A stretch of DNA of 64,000 bases, from NCBI RefSeq assembly GCF_018070075.1, contig NZ_JAGPXE010000003.1, positions 434,001 through 498,000 of the forward strand, read 5' to 3'. Of this stretch, positions 39,782 to 47,789 are shown piece after piece. The translations under genes and the position numbers were made by a program. This DNA comes from Saccharopolyspora endophytica. GTDB lineage: Bacteria > Actinomycetota > Actinomycetes > Mycobacteriales > Pseudonocardiaceae. Under the pieces are notes generated by a model, which saw nothing but the letters and a program-made list of their open reading frames with translations, was not told the DNA's origin and ran no database searches. Numbering within the stretch: position 1 is the stretch's first letter; every line of letters begins with the position of its first letter.

Positions 39782-42700
39782 ATGACCTTCTACGAAGACT
39801 TCGAACCCGGGGCAGGAGCACGCGTTCCCGCCCGCTCTTCGCTGCGCTCCGACGCCCCGGCCGTGAGCCTCAACGGCAACTGGCGCTTCCGGTACTCGGA
39901 CACGACGCTGGGCCTCGACGAGGCGATCGTCGATCCGGACTTCGACGACGCGTCGTGGGATTCGATCCCGGTCCCGGCGCATTGGGTCCTGCACGGTGAC
40001 GGTGCCTACGGAAGGCCCATCTACACCAACGTGCAATACCCCTTCCCGATCGATGCCCCCAGGGTTCCCGACGAGAATCCCACCGGGGACTACCGCCGCA
40101 GCTTCGACCTTCCCGCGGGCTGGGACGCGGAGAGAACTCTCCTCCGATTCGATGGTGTGGAGTCGGTCTACCGCGTCTGGCTCAACGGTTCCGAGGTGGG
40201 CGCGGGCAAAGGCTCTCGCCTCGTCCAGGAGTTCGACGTGACGGACCTGGTGCGCCCTGCGGGGAACGTGCTCGTGGTCCGCGTGCACCAGTGGTCGATC
40301 GGGAGCTACCTGGAAGACCAGGACCAGTGGTGGCTGCCCGGCATCTTCCGGGACGTGACCGTACTCGGTCGACCAGCCGGCGGCATCGACGACGTGTGGC
40401 TCAACGCCGACTACGACCACACCACCGGTTCAGGTCGGCTGGCGGTGGAAGTGGTCGCCGATCCGACCTCCTTCCCGGTCACGCTGTGCGTGCCCGAACT
40501 CGGCCTCGAAGTGGTCTGGGAGAGCCCGGGAAGCGTCGCCGCGATCCCGATCGAGGCCGTCGACCCGTGGAGCGCGGAATCCCCCCGTCTGTACGACGCC
40601 ACGGTCTCCTCGCGAAGCGAGACGATCTCGCAACGCATCGGGTTCCGCACGGTCCGCGTGGTCGGTGACGCTTTCACCGTGAACGGACGCCGCGTCGTGT
40701 TCCGCGGGGTGAACCGGCACGAGACCCATCCCGAACGTGGCCGGGTGTTCGACGAACGACATGCGCGCGCCGACCTGGAGTTGATGAAGCAGCACAACGT
40801 CAACGCCATCAGGACCAGCCACTACCCTCCGCACCCCCGGCTGCTGGACCTCGCCGACGAGTACGGGTTCTGGGTGATCGACGAGTGCGATCTCGAAACG
40901 CACGGCTACGTCTCCCTCGGCTGGGCCGGCAATCCCAGTGACGACGCGCGGTTCGAGGCCCAGTACCTCGACCGGATCGAGCGCACGGTGGAACGGGACA
41001 AGAACCACCCCTCGATCGTGATGTGGTCCTTGGGCAACGAATCCGGAACCGGCCGCAATCTCGCCGCCATGTCGCGGTGGGTACACCAACGCGATCCGCG
41101 TCGACCGGTGCACTACGAAGGGGACTACACGGGCCAGTACACCGACGTGTACTCGCGGATGTACCCGAACTTGCAGGAGACCGAATCGATCGCCGCCGAC
41201 GCGGTTCCCGGGCAACTCCTCGGCTGCAACCCGGCAGAGGCCGCGAGGCAGCGCTCGAAACCGTTCCTGCTGTGCGAGTACGGCCACGCGATGGGAAACG
41301 GGCCTGGTGCGCTCGCGGAGTACGACGCGCTGTTCGACGCCTATCCAAGACTCCACGGCGGATTCATCTGGGAGTGGCGAGACCACGGCCTCCTGACCCG
41401 CACGCCAGAAGACCACACGCCGTTCTACGGTTACGGCGGTGATTTCGGCGAAGCCGTCCACGACGGGAACTTCGTGATGGACGGCCTCGTGCTCTCCGAC
41501 GGCACCCCCACTCCGGGCCTTGCCGAATTCAAAGCCGTGAGCGCGCCGGTGCTGTTCACCTTCGACGGCCGGACAGTAGCGGTGCGAAACCGGTACCACG
41601 CGATATCCACCCAGCACTTGGTGTTCGAGTGGTCGCTCGAGAAGGCCGGGCACCGGGTCGTGGCCGGTCGGCTCTCGATCCCACCGGTGCCCGCAGGAAG
41701 CAGCGCCACCATTGCCCTTCCGGACGAGGCGTTCCCAGCCTCGAGCGCTGATCCTGCGACCGAGTGCTGGCTCACCGTCCGCGCCGTGCTCGCCGACCAC
41801 ACTCCTTGGGCACCGGCCGGATATGTCGTCGCTGCTGCGCAGAGCGACGTGACGCCGGCCTCCGGATTTCCGCCGAGCAGCCCGGACCAATCCGGTCGTG
41901 GTGCTGCCCTCGGCCCGGCGTCCGCTGTTCCCGCCGGAGACCACGACAATGGGCCGGTCCCGGAAGAACCTCAGCGCACGGTGACCCACGGAATCGCGGA
42001 ATTCGACCGGCTCACCGGCCAACTCGTGCGCCTGGGCGACCTGCTCGTCGGGGGGCCCTGGCTGGAGCTGTGGCGCGCCCCCACCGACAACGACCGCGGA
42101 AGCGGGTTTCCGTCCTACGTTCGCGCCGATCCCCGACTCACCTTTGGCCACGGCGAGCCAGGGCCGAGTTCTGCCGAACGGTGGCTCCAGGAGGGCCTCG
42201 ATCGCCTCGTTCACCGGATCGACCAGGTCGAGGTCAGCACCGGCAGCCTGCGCACGCGGGTGCGCGTGAGCGCCGCGAACAGCGGGGAGAGCGTCGAGCT
42301 GACCTCCCGGTGGACGCCGACCGACACCGGAATCCGGCTCAGGGTCGACGTCGTGCCGAGCCCCGGGTGGAGGACCACGTGGCCTCGCACGGGCATCCGC
42401 TTCGCCCTGCCGGCCGAGGTCTCCCACGCCTCCTGGTTCGGCACCGGCCCAGCGGAGTCGTACCCGGACAGCTGCGCGGCGGCCCTCGTCGGTCGATTCC
42501 ACGCTGCCGTCGACGACCTCGCGGTGCGGTACGCGCGCCCGCAGGAGACCGGGCACCGCAGCGGTCTCCGCGAACTCGTCCTCACCGACCTCCACGACCG
42601 CGGCCTCACGCTCCGAACGCACCCCGACGTCAGCGGCTCCCGGCCCGGCTTCACGCTCAGCCGCTGGACCCCGCAGCAGATGGCCGCCGCCGCCCACCAC

Positions 42701-42847
42701 CACGAGCTGCCACCATCAGATCGCCTGCACCTGTTCATCGACGCCGCCCAGCACGGCCTCGGTTCACGAGCCTGCGGCCTCGACGTCCTCCCGCACCACG
42801 CGAACTGGCCGGCGGCACGAACCCTGGAGCTCCACTTCGGGGTGTGA
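39782..42847 (+). CDS. lacZ: GH2 beta-galactosidase
   Basis: A 1021-residue glycoside hydrolase family 2 enzyme, close in length to E. coli LacZ. Order: sugar-binding domain (NGNWRFRYSD near 30), immunoglobulin-like domain, TIM barrel with the acid/base in GNESGTG (Glu about 420) and the nucleophile in LLCEYGHAMGN (Glu about 499), and a C-terminal beta-sandwich with ELWRAPTDNDRG and WFGTGPAESYPDS. A Pro/Ser-rich insert lies near 705-735. The ATG at 39782 starts where homology does. It lies about 130 bp after the permease genes and would cleave imported galactosides; no signal peptide is seen. Confidence 0.94.
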   Translation: MTFYEDFEPGAGARVPARSSLRSDAPAVSLNGNWRFRYSDTTLGLDEAIVDPDFDDASWDSIPVPAHWVLHGDGAYGRPIYTNVQYPFPIDAPRVPDENPTGDYRRSFDLPAGWDAERTLLRFDGVESVYRVWLNGSEVGAGKGSRLVQEFDVTDLVRPAGNVLVVRVHQWSIGSYLEDQDQWWLPGIFRDVTVLGRPAGGIDDVWLNADYDHTTGSGRLAVEVVADPTSFPVTLCVPELGLEVVWESPGSVAAIPIEAVDPWSAESPRLYDATVSSRSETISQRIGFRTVRVVGDAFTVNGRRVVFRGVNRHETHPERGRVFDERHARADLELMKQHNVNAIRTSHYPPHPRLLDLADEYGFWVIDECDLETHGYVSLGWAGNPSDDARFEAQYLDRIERTVERDKNHPSIVMWSLGNESGTGRNLAAMSRWVHQRDPRRPVHYEGDYTGQYTDVYSRMYPNLQETESIAADAVPGQLLGCNPAEAARQRSKPFLLCEYGHAMGNGPGALAEYDALFDAYPRLHGGFIWEWRDHGLLTRTPEDHTPFYGYGGDFGEAVHDGNFVMDGLVLSDGTPTPGLAEFKAVSAPVLFTFDGRTVAVRNRYHAISTQHLVFEWSLEKAGHRVVAGRLSIPPVPAGSSATIALPDEAFPASSADPATECWLTVRAVLADHTPWAPAGYVVAAAQSDVTPASGFPPSSPDQSGRGAALGPASAVPAGDHDNGPVPEEPQRTVTHGIAEFDRLTGQLVRLGDLLVGGPWLELWRAPTDNDRGSGFPSYVRADPRLTFGHGEPGPSSAERWLQEGLDRLVHRIDQVEVSTGSLRTRVRVSAANSGESVELTSRWTPTDTGIRLRVDVVPSPGWRTTWPRTGIRFALPAEVSHASWFGTGPAESYPDSCAAALVGRFHAAVDDLAVRYARPQETGHRSGLRELVLTDLHDRGLTLRTHPDVSGSRPGFTLSRWTPQQMAAAAHHHELPPSDRLHLFIDAAQHGLGSRACGLDVLPHHANWPAARTLELHFGV

Positions 42848-43026
42848 ACCGCCGCTTCACGACGGCCCCAGACCAGCCCTGCGGCGCGCGGATGCCGGCG
42901 GGGCCGGGGCTCGACCGTGAGACCGCCGTTCTCGACCCGAAATCAGGGCCGCTGCGGTGCGGTCGAGGGCTCGACCGCTGACAGGCTCTCGACGTTCCGG
43001 TGAACCGTCGGCTTCCGCGCGCCGCA

Positions 43027-44415
43027 CTAGTCGAGGCTGTCGAAGAGCAGGTTGAGCCCTTCGCCCATGGTGGGGTGGGTGAGGACCGCATCTCGGACCT
43101 GCTGGTACGGGAGTCCTCCGAGCATGGCCATCTGGACCGCGGAGATGACCTCTCCGGCGTTGTTCCCCAGGAGAGCGGCGCCGAGGATCTGGTCCGTCGC
43201 GGCATCCACGACGGCCTTCCACACCCCCACCGAGTCGTGGGAGGTCTTGGCCCGCGGGATCGCCGTGACCGGGAGTCGGGCCACCCTGACGTCGTGGCCC
43301 TGGGCGCGCGCCTCGGTCTCGGTGAGACCGACGCGCGCGAGCTCGGGGGTGGTGAACACGGTGTGCGGCACGAGCCGGCCTGCGGTGACGGCATCCCGAC
43401 CTGCGAGGTTCGCCCGCAGCACGCGGAAGTCGTTCCACGAGGCGTGCGTGAACTGCGGGCTGCCCGCGACGTCGCCGGCAGCCCAGACGTGGTCGGCCGT
43501 GGTGCGCAGGTGGTCGTCAACGGCGATGAACCCCCGGCGGGTGAGCTCGACCCCCGCCGCGCCCAGGCCGAGGTCGGCCGTCACAGGAGCGCGTCCGGTG
43601 GCAACGAGCAACTCCTGGGCGCGAACCTCGGCACCGTCCACGAGGGTGGCCACGACGTCGCCGTGGCCGGGTTCGCGGCGCACGGCGCTCACCCGAGCTC
43701 CGAGGCGGACGTCGACGCCCTGGTCGACGAGGACGTCGGCGACCAAGGCGGCGACATCGGGATCCTCTCCGGGCAGCAGCTGATCGCGGCCGTGCAGCAG
43801 CGTGACGCGGGTGCCGAAGACGGCGAGCATCGAGGCGAACTCGCACCCGACGTAACCGCCTCCGAGGATCAGCAGCCTGTCAGGGAGGCGCTCCAGGTGC
43901 AGGATCGTCTCGGAGTTCCACACCTTCGCCTCGCTGATGCCGGGCAGGTCGGGCATGACCGGGGTGGTGCCGGTGTTGACCACGACGTCCCTGCCGCGGA
44001 CCAGACGGTTGCGACCGTCGTCGGTGCGGATCTCCGCGGTGCGCTCGCCCACGAAGCGCGCTGTCCCCAGGATGAAGTCCATGCCCGAGTCGGCGAACAA
44101 CTTGACGTGGGCGTTGACCATCGCACCGACGACGCCGTCCTTGTGCGCGCGGAGCCGGGCCAGATCGATCGCGGGTTCACCGTCGATCTCGACGCCCCGC
44201 TCGGCGGCGTGGTGCGCGGCGAGGAGGTTCCGGGCCGAGCCGACGAGCGTCTTCGTGGGGATGCACGCGACATTGATGCAGGTGCCACCGATCTTGTCCC
44301 GCTCGACCATGACCACCTGCCAGCCGGCCTTCGCCCTGTCCATCGCCAGGGACTTGCCGGCTTTCCCGCCACCGACCACCAGCAGGTCAACGTCCTCGAT
44401 GTCGTGCTCGCTCAT
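43027..44415 (-). CDS. FAD-dependent disulfide oxidoreductase (dihydrolipoamide dehydrogenase family)
   Basis: A 462-residue flavoprotein of the class I pyridine nucleotide-disulfide group. Seen: FAD site VVGGGKAGKSLA, redox-active disulfide in GGTCINVACIPTKT, NAD(P) site LILGGGYVGCEFAS, second FAD contact in VWAAGDVAGS, and the C-terminal HPTMGEGL with its conserved His. It is close to mercuric reductase-like and soluble lipoamide dehydrogenase-like proteins but has no extra Cys pair or metal domain. It lies inside the insertion, convergent with lacZ, and is apparently monocistronic. Confidence 0.9.
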   Translation of the reverse strand: MSEHDIEDVDLLVVGGGKAGKSLAMDRAKAGWQVVMVERDKIGGTCINVACIPTKTLVGSARNLLAAHHAAERGVEIDGEPAIDLARLRAHKDGVVGAMVNAHVKLFADSGMDFILGTARFVGERTAEIRTDDGRNRLVRGRDVVVNTGTTPVMPDLPGISEAKVWNSETILHLERLPDRLLILGGGYVGCEFASMLAVFGTRVTLLHGRDQLLPGEDPDVAALVADVLVDQGVDVRLGARVSAVRREPGHGDVVATLVDGAEVRAQELLVATGRAPVTADLGLGAAGVELTRRGFIAVDDHLRTTADHVWAAGDVAGSPQFTHASWNDFRVLRANLAGRDAVTAGRLVPHTVFTTPELARVGLTETEARAQGHDVRVARLPVTAIPRAKTSHDSVGVWKAVVDAATDQILGAALLGNNAGEVISAVQMAMLGGLPYQQVRDAVLTHPTMGEGLNLLFDSLD

Positions 44416-44695
44416 CTGGTCTCTCCCCAGTCCCTTCGACTACCACGGACCTCGACCACACCGCGCCCGATCCCACGTGGCGCCCTCCTCGCTGAGGACG
44501 GCGAGGGCGGTGCTCTGCGGGTGTGGTGTCCGCGCCGCCTCCGACGGCGAGAAGGGTCCACGATCTCTCGCTCCCCGCGGCTCAGCGACTTCTAGCGCGG
44601 GAGCACTCGTACGAGACGGTCCGGGACACGGCGGGAGTTCGCGGCGGCGCTGTTCATCGACGAGCCCTCGGAGGAGATCGGCGCCGTTGGGGTTT
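44416..44695. other. Non-coding right edge of the insertion
   Basis: No recognisable gene. A plus-strand frame ending at the TAG near 44710 (REFAAALFIDEPSEEIGAV) looks protein-like and may be the tail of a broken gene whose stop was supplied by the duplicated segment. I cannot name it. Confidence 0.45.
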
Positions 44696-44958
44696 CGTGC
44701 CCGGCACCCTAGACGCCCGATCAGGTTGCGCGGACCCGTCCGCGGTGGGCATGTTGGAGCGGTGACCGTGCTCAACACCTTGGGCGCCGCGACGTTCCGC
44801 GACGAGGAATTCCCCGCCGATCCCTACCCCGGTGCGCGTCCCGCCCACTCCTACCTGCACCTCGATGGAACCGGGTGGCGCCTGACCCCCGACGCCTCGC
44901 TGCCCTCGGGCAGGCGGGTGGGCACGGGATGCCTGGACGACTTCCTGACCGGAGCGGG
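44696..44958 (+). repeat. 263-bp direct repeat, right copy
   Basis: Counterpart of 34645-34907. Here it runs on into the complete gene, so this is the copy attached to the original downstream sequence. It defines the right boundary of the insertion. Confidence 0.93.
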
Positions 44959-45511
44959 CGCCGAGCCGCTGTCGGCCCGGTGGCCGGTGCTGGCCTACGG
45001 TTCCAACGCCTGCCCGAGCAAGATCACCTGGCTGCGGTCCGAGCTCGGCCTCCGCGGCCCGGTGGTGGTGCTGCGCGCGACCTGCACCGGTCTGTCCGCG
45101 GTGTGGGCCTCCGGGGTGCGCGCTCGCGACGGTCAGCGGCCGGCCGTGCTGGTCTCGGCTCCCGGCGTCGTCGAGCACCACGCGGTGTGGCTGGCCACCG
45201 CCGAGCAGCGGCGCGTCCTCGACGAGTGCGAGGGCCGCGGCGAGCGCTACCGGCTGGTGCGGTTGCACGGTCCCGAGCGCGTCGAGCTCGACACCGGTCC
45301 CGTCGCGAACGTGCTGGCCTACAGCGCGCTCGGCGCGATCCGCCGCCCGCTGCTGGTGGACGGGCGGTTCGTGCCCTGCAGCGCCCTCGGCCAGCACGAG
45401 GCGCGCGAGATCACCGGCACTCCGGCCGCCTCCGACGGGCTGACCTGCACCGAGATCGTCGGCGAACCCGCTCCCCCGGCCGCACCGCTCGGCGCCGACG
45501 AGCCCCGGTAG
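44762..45511 (+). CDS. Gamma-glutamylcyclotransferase-like (YGSN-motif) protein
   Basis: A 249-residue protein with an N-terminal 70-residue stretch of unknown type, then WPVLAYGSNACPSKI, the YGSN signature of the gamma-glutamylcyclotransferase/AIG2-like fold, and a later acidic LDECEGRGERYRL where the catalytic Glu is expected. Function in this branch is unknown. The GTG at 44762 is only two bases from GGAG; a GTG at 44768 would have better spacing. Its upstream region and first about 65 codons are duplicated at 34645-34907. Confidence 0.8.
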   Translation: MTVLNTLGAATFRDEEFPADPYPGARPAHSYLHLDGTGWRLTPDASLPSGRRVGTGCLDDFLTGAGAEPLSARWPVLAYGSNACPSKITWLRSELGLRGPVVVLRATCTGLSAVWASGVRARDGQRPAVLVSAPGVVEHHAVWLATAEQRRVLDECEGRGERYRLVRLHGPERVELDTGPVANVLAYSALGAIRRPLLVDGRFVPCSALGQHEAREITGTPAASDGLTCTEIVGEPAPPAAPLGADEPR

Positions 45512-45534
45512 GTTTGTTCCGGGGAGGAATTCAC

Positions 45535-46494
45535 ATGTTGCCGACTGCGGAACTGCACATTCACATCGAGGGGACGCTCGAACCGGAGATGCTGGTCGAG
45601 CTGGCCCAGCGCAACGGGCTCGCGCTGCCGACCAGCGATCTCGACGAGCTCCGGGCGAAGTACGACTTCAGCGATCTGCAGTCGTTCCTGGACCTGTACT
45701 ACGCGAACCTGCCGGTGCTGCGCACCGACCAGGACTTCTACGACCTGACCAGCGCCTACCTGGCGCGGGCTGACCGCGCCGGGGTGCGGCGGGCGGAGAT
45801 CTTCTTCGACCCGCAGGTGCACCTGGGCAACGACGTGCCGATCGGCGCGGTGTTCGAGGGCATCACCGGAGCGCTGCGCGACTCCCCGGTGTCCACCGAC
45901 CTCATCCTGTGCTTCCTGCGCGACCTGGGACCCGAGGCGGCGGCCGAGACGCTGCGGCTGGCGCTGCCCTACCGGGAGCGCTTCATCGGCGTGGGCCTGG
46001 ACTCCGCCGAGGTCGGGCACCCGCCGGCACCGTTCGCCGAGGTCTACCAGCGCGCGGCGGCCGAAGGCCTGCACCGCGTCGCCCACGCGGGCGAGGAGGG
46101 CGGACCGGACTACGTGCGCGACGCCCTGGACGTCCTCGGCGTCGAGCGCATCGACCACGGCATCCGCGCGATGGAGGACCCGGAGCTGGTGGCGCGGCTG
46201 CGCGACGAGCAGATCCCGCTGACGGTCTGCCCGCTGTCCAATGTGGCCTTGCGGACCGTCGACAAGCTCTCCGACCACGTGCTTCCGGCGATGCTCGACG
46301 CCGGCCTGCTGGCCTGCGTCAACAGCGACGACCCGGCGTACTTCGGCGGCTACGTCGACGACAACTTCGCGGCCCTGCGCAGCGAGCTGGGCCTCACCGA
46401 CGAGCAGCTGAAGACGCTGGCACGCAACTCGTTCGACGCCTGCTTCGCCACGGACGAGCAGAAGGCGGCGTGGAAGGCCGAGGTCGCCGACTGA
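45535..46494 (+). CDS. Adenine/adenosine deaminase
   Basis: A 319-residue metal-dependent deaminase. Zinc ligands are in ELHIHIEGTLEP near the N-terminus, HAGEEGGPDYV holds the next His and catalytic Glu, and SDDPAYFGGY holds the Asp ligand. GLDSAEVGHPP in the middle and the DDPAYFGGY form lean towards the adenine deaminase branch rather than classical adenosine deaminase. GGGGAGG precedes the ATG. It follows the YGSN gene by 23 bases and may share its transcript. Purine salvage. Confidence 0.92.
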   Translation: MLPTAELHIHIEGTLEPEMLVELAQRNGLALPTSDLDELRAKYDFSDLQSFLDLYYANLPVLRTDQDFYDLTSAYLARADRAGVRRAEIFFDPQVHLGNDVPIGAVFEGITGALRDSPVSTDLILCFLRDLGPEAAAETLRLALPYRERFIGVGLDSAEVGHPPAPFAEVYQRAAAEGLHRVAHAGEEGGPDYVRDALDVLGVERIDHGIRAMEDPELVARLRDEQIPLTVCPLSNVALRTVDKLSDHVLPAMLDAGLLACVNSDDPAYFGGYVDDNFAALRSELGLTDEQLKTLARNSFDACFATDEQKAAWKAEVAD

Positions 46495-46514
46495 CGCCGT
46501 CCTCTGTGGAGGCG

Positions 46515-46559
46515 TTTGGGACACCTCCGCTCGCGGGTACCTCACCGAGCGGTACCCGT
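46515..46559 (+). promoter_or_regulatory. SigB-type stress promoter with overlapping inverted repeat
   Basis: GTTTGG (46515-46520), a 15-base spacer, and GGGTAC (46536-46541) fit the actinobacterial SigB/SigF consensus GTTT-N14-16-GGGTAT. The -10 lies within a perfect inverted repeat, CGGGTACC (46535-46542) and GGTACCCG (46552-46559), which could be an operator or a weak terminator for the gene upstream. Confidence 0.5.
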
Positions 46560-46575
46560 GAACGGAGGTTCAACC

Positions 46576-47121
46576 ATGGCTGACGAACTCAGCGGCCGCA
46601 AGGTCGCCATCCTGGCCACCGACGGCGTGGAGCAGGTCGAGCTGGAAGGCCCGCGCGAGGCGATCCAACACGCGGGCGGGCAGGTCGAGGTGGTGTCCCC
46701 GCACGCCGGGGAGATCCAGGCGATGAACGGCGACATCGACAAGGGCGACCGCTTCCCGGTCGACCGCGAGGTCGCCCGGGTCTCGGTGACCGACTACGAC
46801 GCGCTCGTGCTGCCGGGCGGCACGATCAACCCCGATCAGCTGCGCCGCGACGGGACCGCGGTGTCGTTCGTGCGCGACTTCGTCAACGCGGGCAAACCCG
46901 TGGGCGCCATCTGCCACGGCCCGTGGACGCTGGTCGAGGCCGATGTGGTGAAGGGACGGCAGCTGACGTCGTTCCCCAGCATCCGCACCGACATCCGCAA
47001 CGCCGGAGGCGAGGTCACCGACCAGCAGGTCGTCGTCGACGGCAACCTGATCACCAGCCGCAATCCCGATGATCTGCCCGCCTTCCAGGACGCGGTGATC
47101 AAGGCGATCGCGTCGAGCTGA
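46576..47121 (+). CDS. DJ-1/PfpI family stress protein
   Basis: A 181-residue protein of the YhbO/PfpI type. The nucleophilic Cys and neighbouring His are in GAICHGPWTLVEAD, and the fold pattern KVAILATDGVEQVELEGPRE and ALVLPGGTINPDQLR is complete. Members act as glyoxalase/deglycase-type or chaperone stress proteins. ACGGAGG precedes the ATG. A SigB-like promoter upstream fits stress induction. It converges with a methyltransferase gene with one base between stops. Confidence 0.92.
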   Translation: MADELSGRKVAILATDGVEQVELEGPREAIQHAGGQVEVVSPHAGEIQAMNGDIDKGDRFPVDREVARVSVTDYDALVLPGGTINPDQLRRDGTAVSFVRDFVNAGKPVGAICHGPWTLVEADVVKGRQLTSFPSIRTDIRNAGGEVTDQQVVVDGNLITSRNPDDLPAFQDAVIKAIASS

Positions 47122-47122
47122 C

Positions 47123-47746
47123 TCAGGCGCGCTTGGCCGCGACGAGGCGTTCGATGATCCCGAGCTTGAACCGCTCGGCCTCCTGCACCTCGAAGCCCGC
47201 GGCGCGCAGGTGCTGCGAGGGGCGGCGGCGGAAGTGCTCGCCGCCCGTCGGCACCGTCACGACCTCGGCGGCGCGCTGGATGAGCCGGACCGGCCACGCG
47301 GTGCTCACCACGTGATCGGCCAGCAGCAGACGCCCGCCGGGCCGCAGGACCCGGTGCATCTCGGCGATCGCCTGCTCGTGGTCGGGGATGGCGCACAGCG
47401 AGAACGTGCACACCACGGTGTCGAACGCGCCGTCGGGGAACTGCAACGTGCGCGCGTCACCCTCCCGCAGCTCGACGTCGAGGCCGAGCGCGTCGCGGCG
47501 CTGCCGAGCCAGCCGCAGCATCGCGGGGCTCCACTCGATGCCGGTCAGGGGCGTGCCCGCCGGGTAGAGCGGCAGGTTCAGACCTGTCCCGATGGCGACT
47601 TCCAGCACCTCACCGCGAACCCGGGAGCAGACCCACTGCCTGCTGTCGCCCGCCAGGTGGCGGTCGAAGCGGGCCATGACGCCGTCGTAAGAGGGCGCGG
47701 ACTTGTCCCAGTGCCGCCGCAGCTTCTTCGCGCGATCGCCGTTCAC
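47123..47746 (-). CDS. Class I SAM-dependent methyltransferase (UbiE/phosphatidylethanolamine-methyltransferase type)
   Basis: A 207-residue methyltransferase. SAM-binding motif I is VLEVAIGTGLNL; DARTLQFPDGAFDTVVCTFSL and EMHRVLRPGGRLLLADHV follow as motifs II and III. The wording resembles small phospholipid or quinone methyltransferases, but the acceptor is unknown. Start GTG without a clear ribosome site. Expressed toward the DJ-1 gene. Confidence 0.85.
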   Translation of the reverse strand: MNGDRAKKLRRHWDKSAPSYDGVMARFDRHLAGDSRQWVCSRVRGEVLEVAIGTGLNLPLYPAGTPLTGIEWSPAMLRLARQRRDALGLDVELREGDARTLQFPDGAFDTVVCTFSLCAIPDHEQAIAEMHRVLRPGGRLLLADHVVSTAWPVRLIQRAAEVVTVPTGGEHFRRRPSQHLRAAGFEVQEAERFKLGIIERLVAAKRA

Positions 47747-47789
47747 GGTCGGTCACGCTACCGGACCGCGGGGTCGCGCATCGGCGGTT

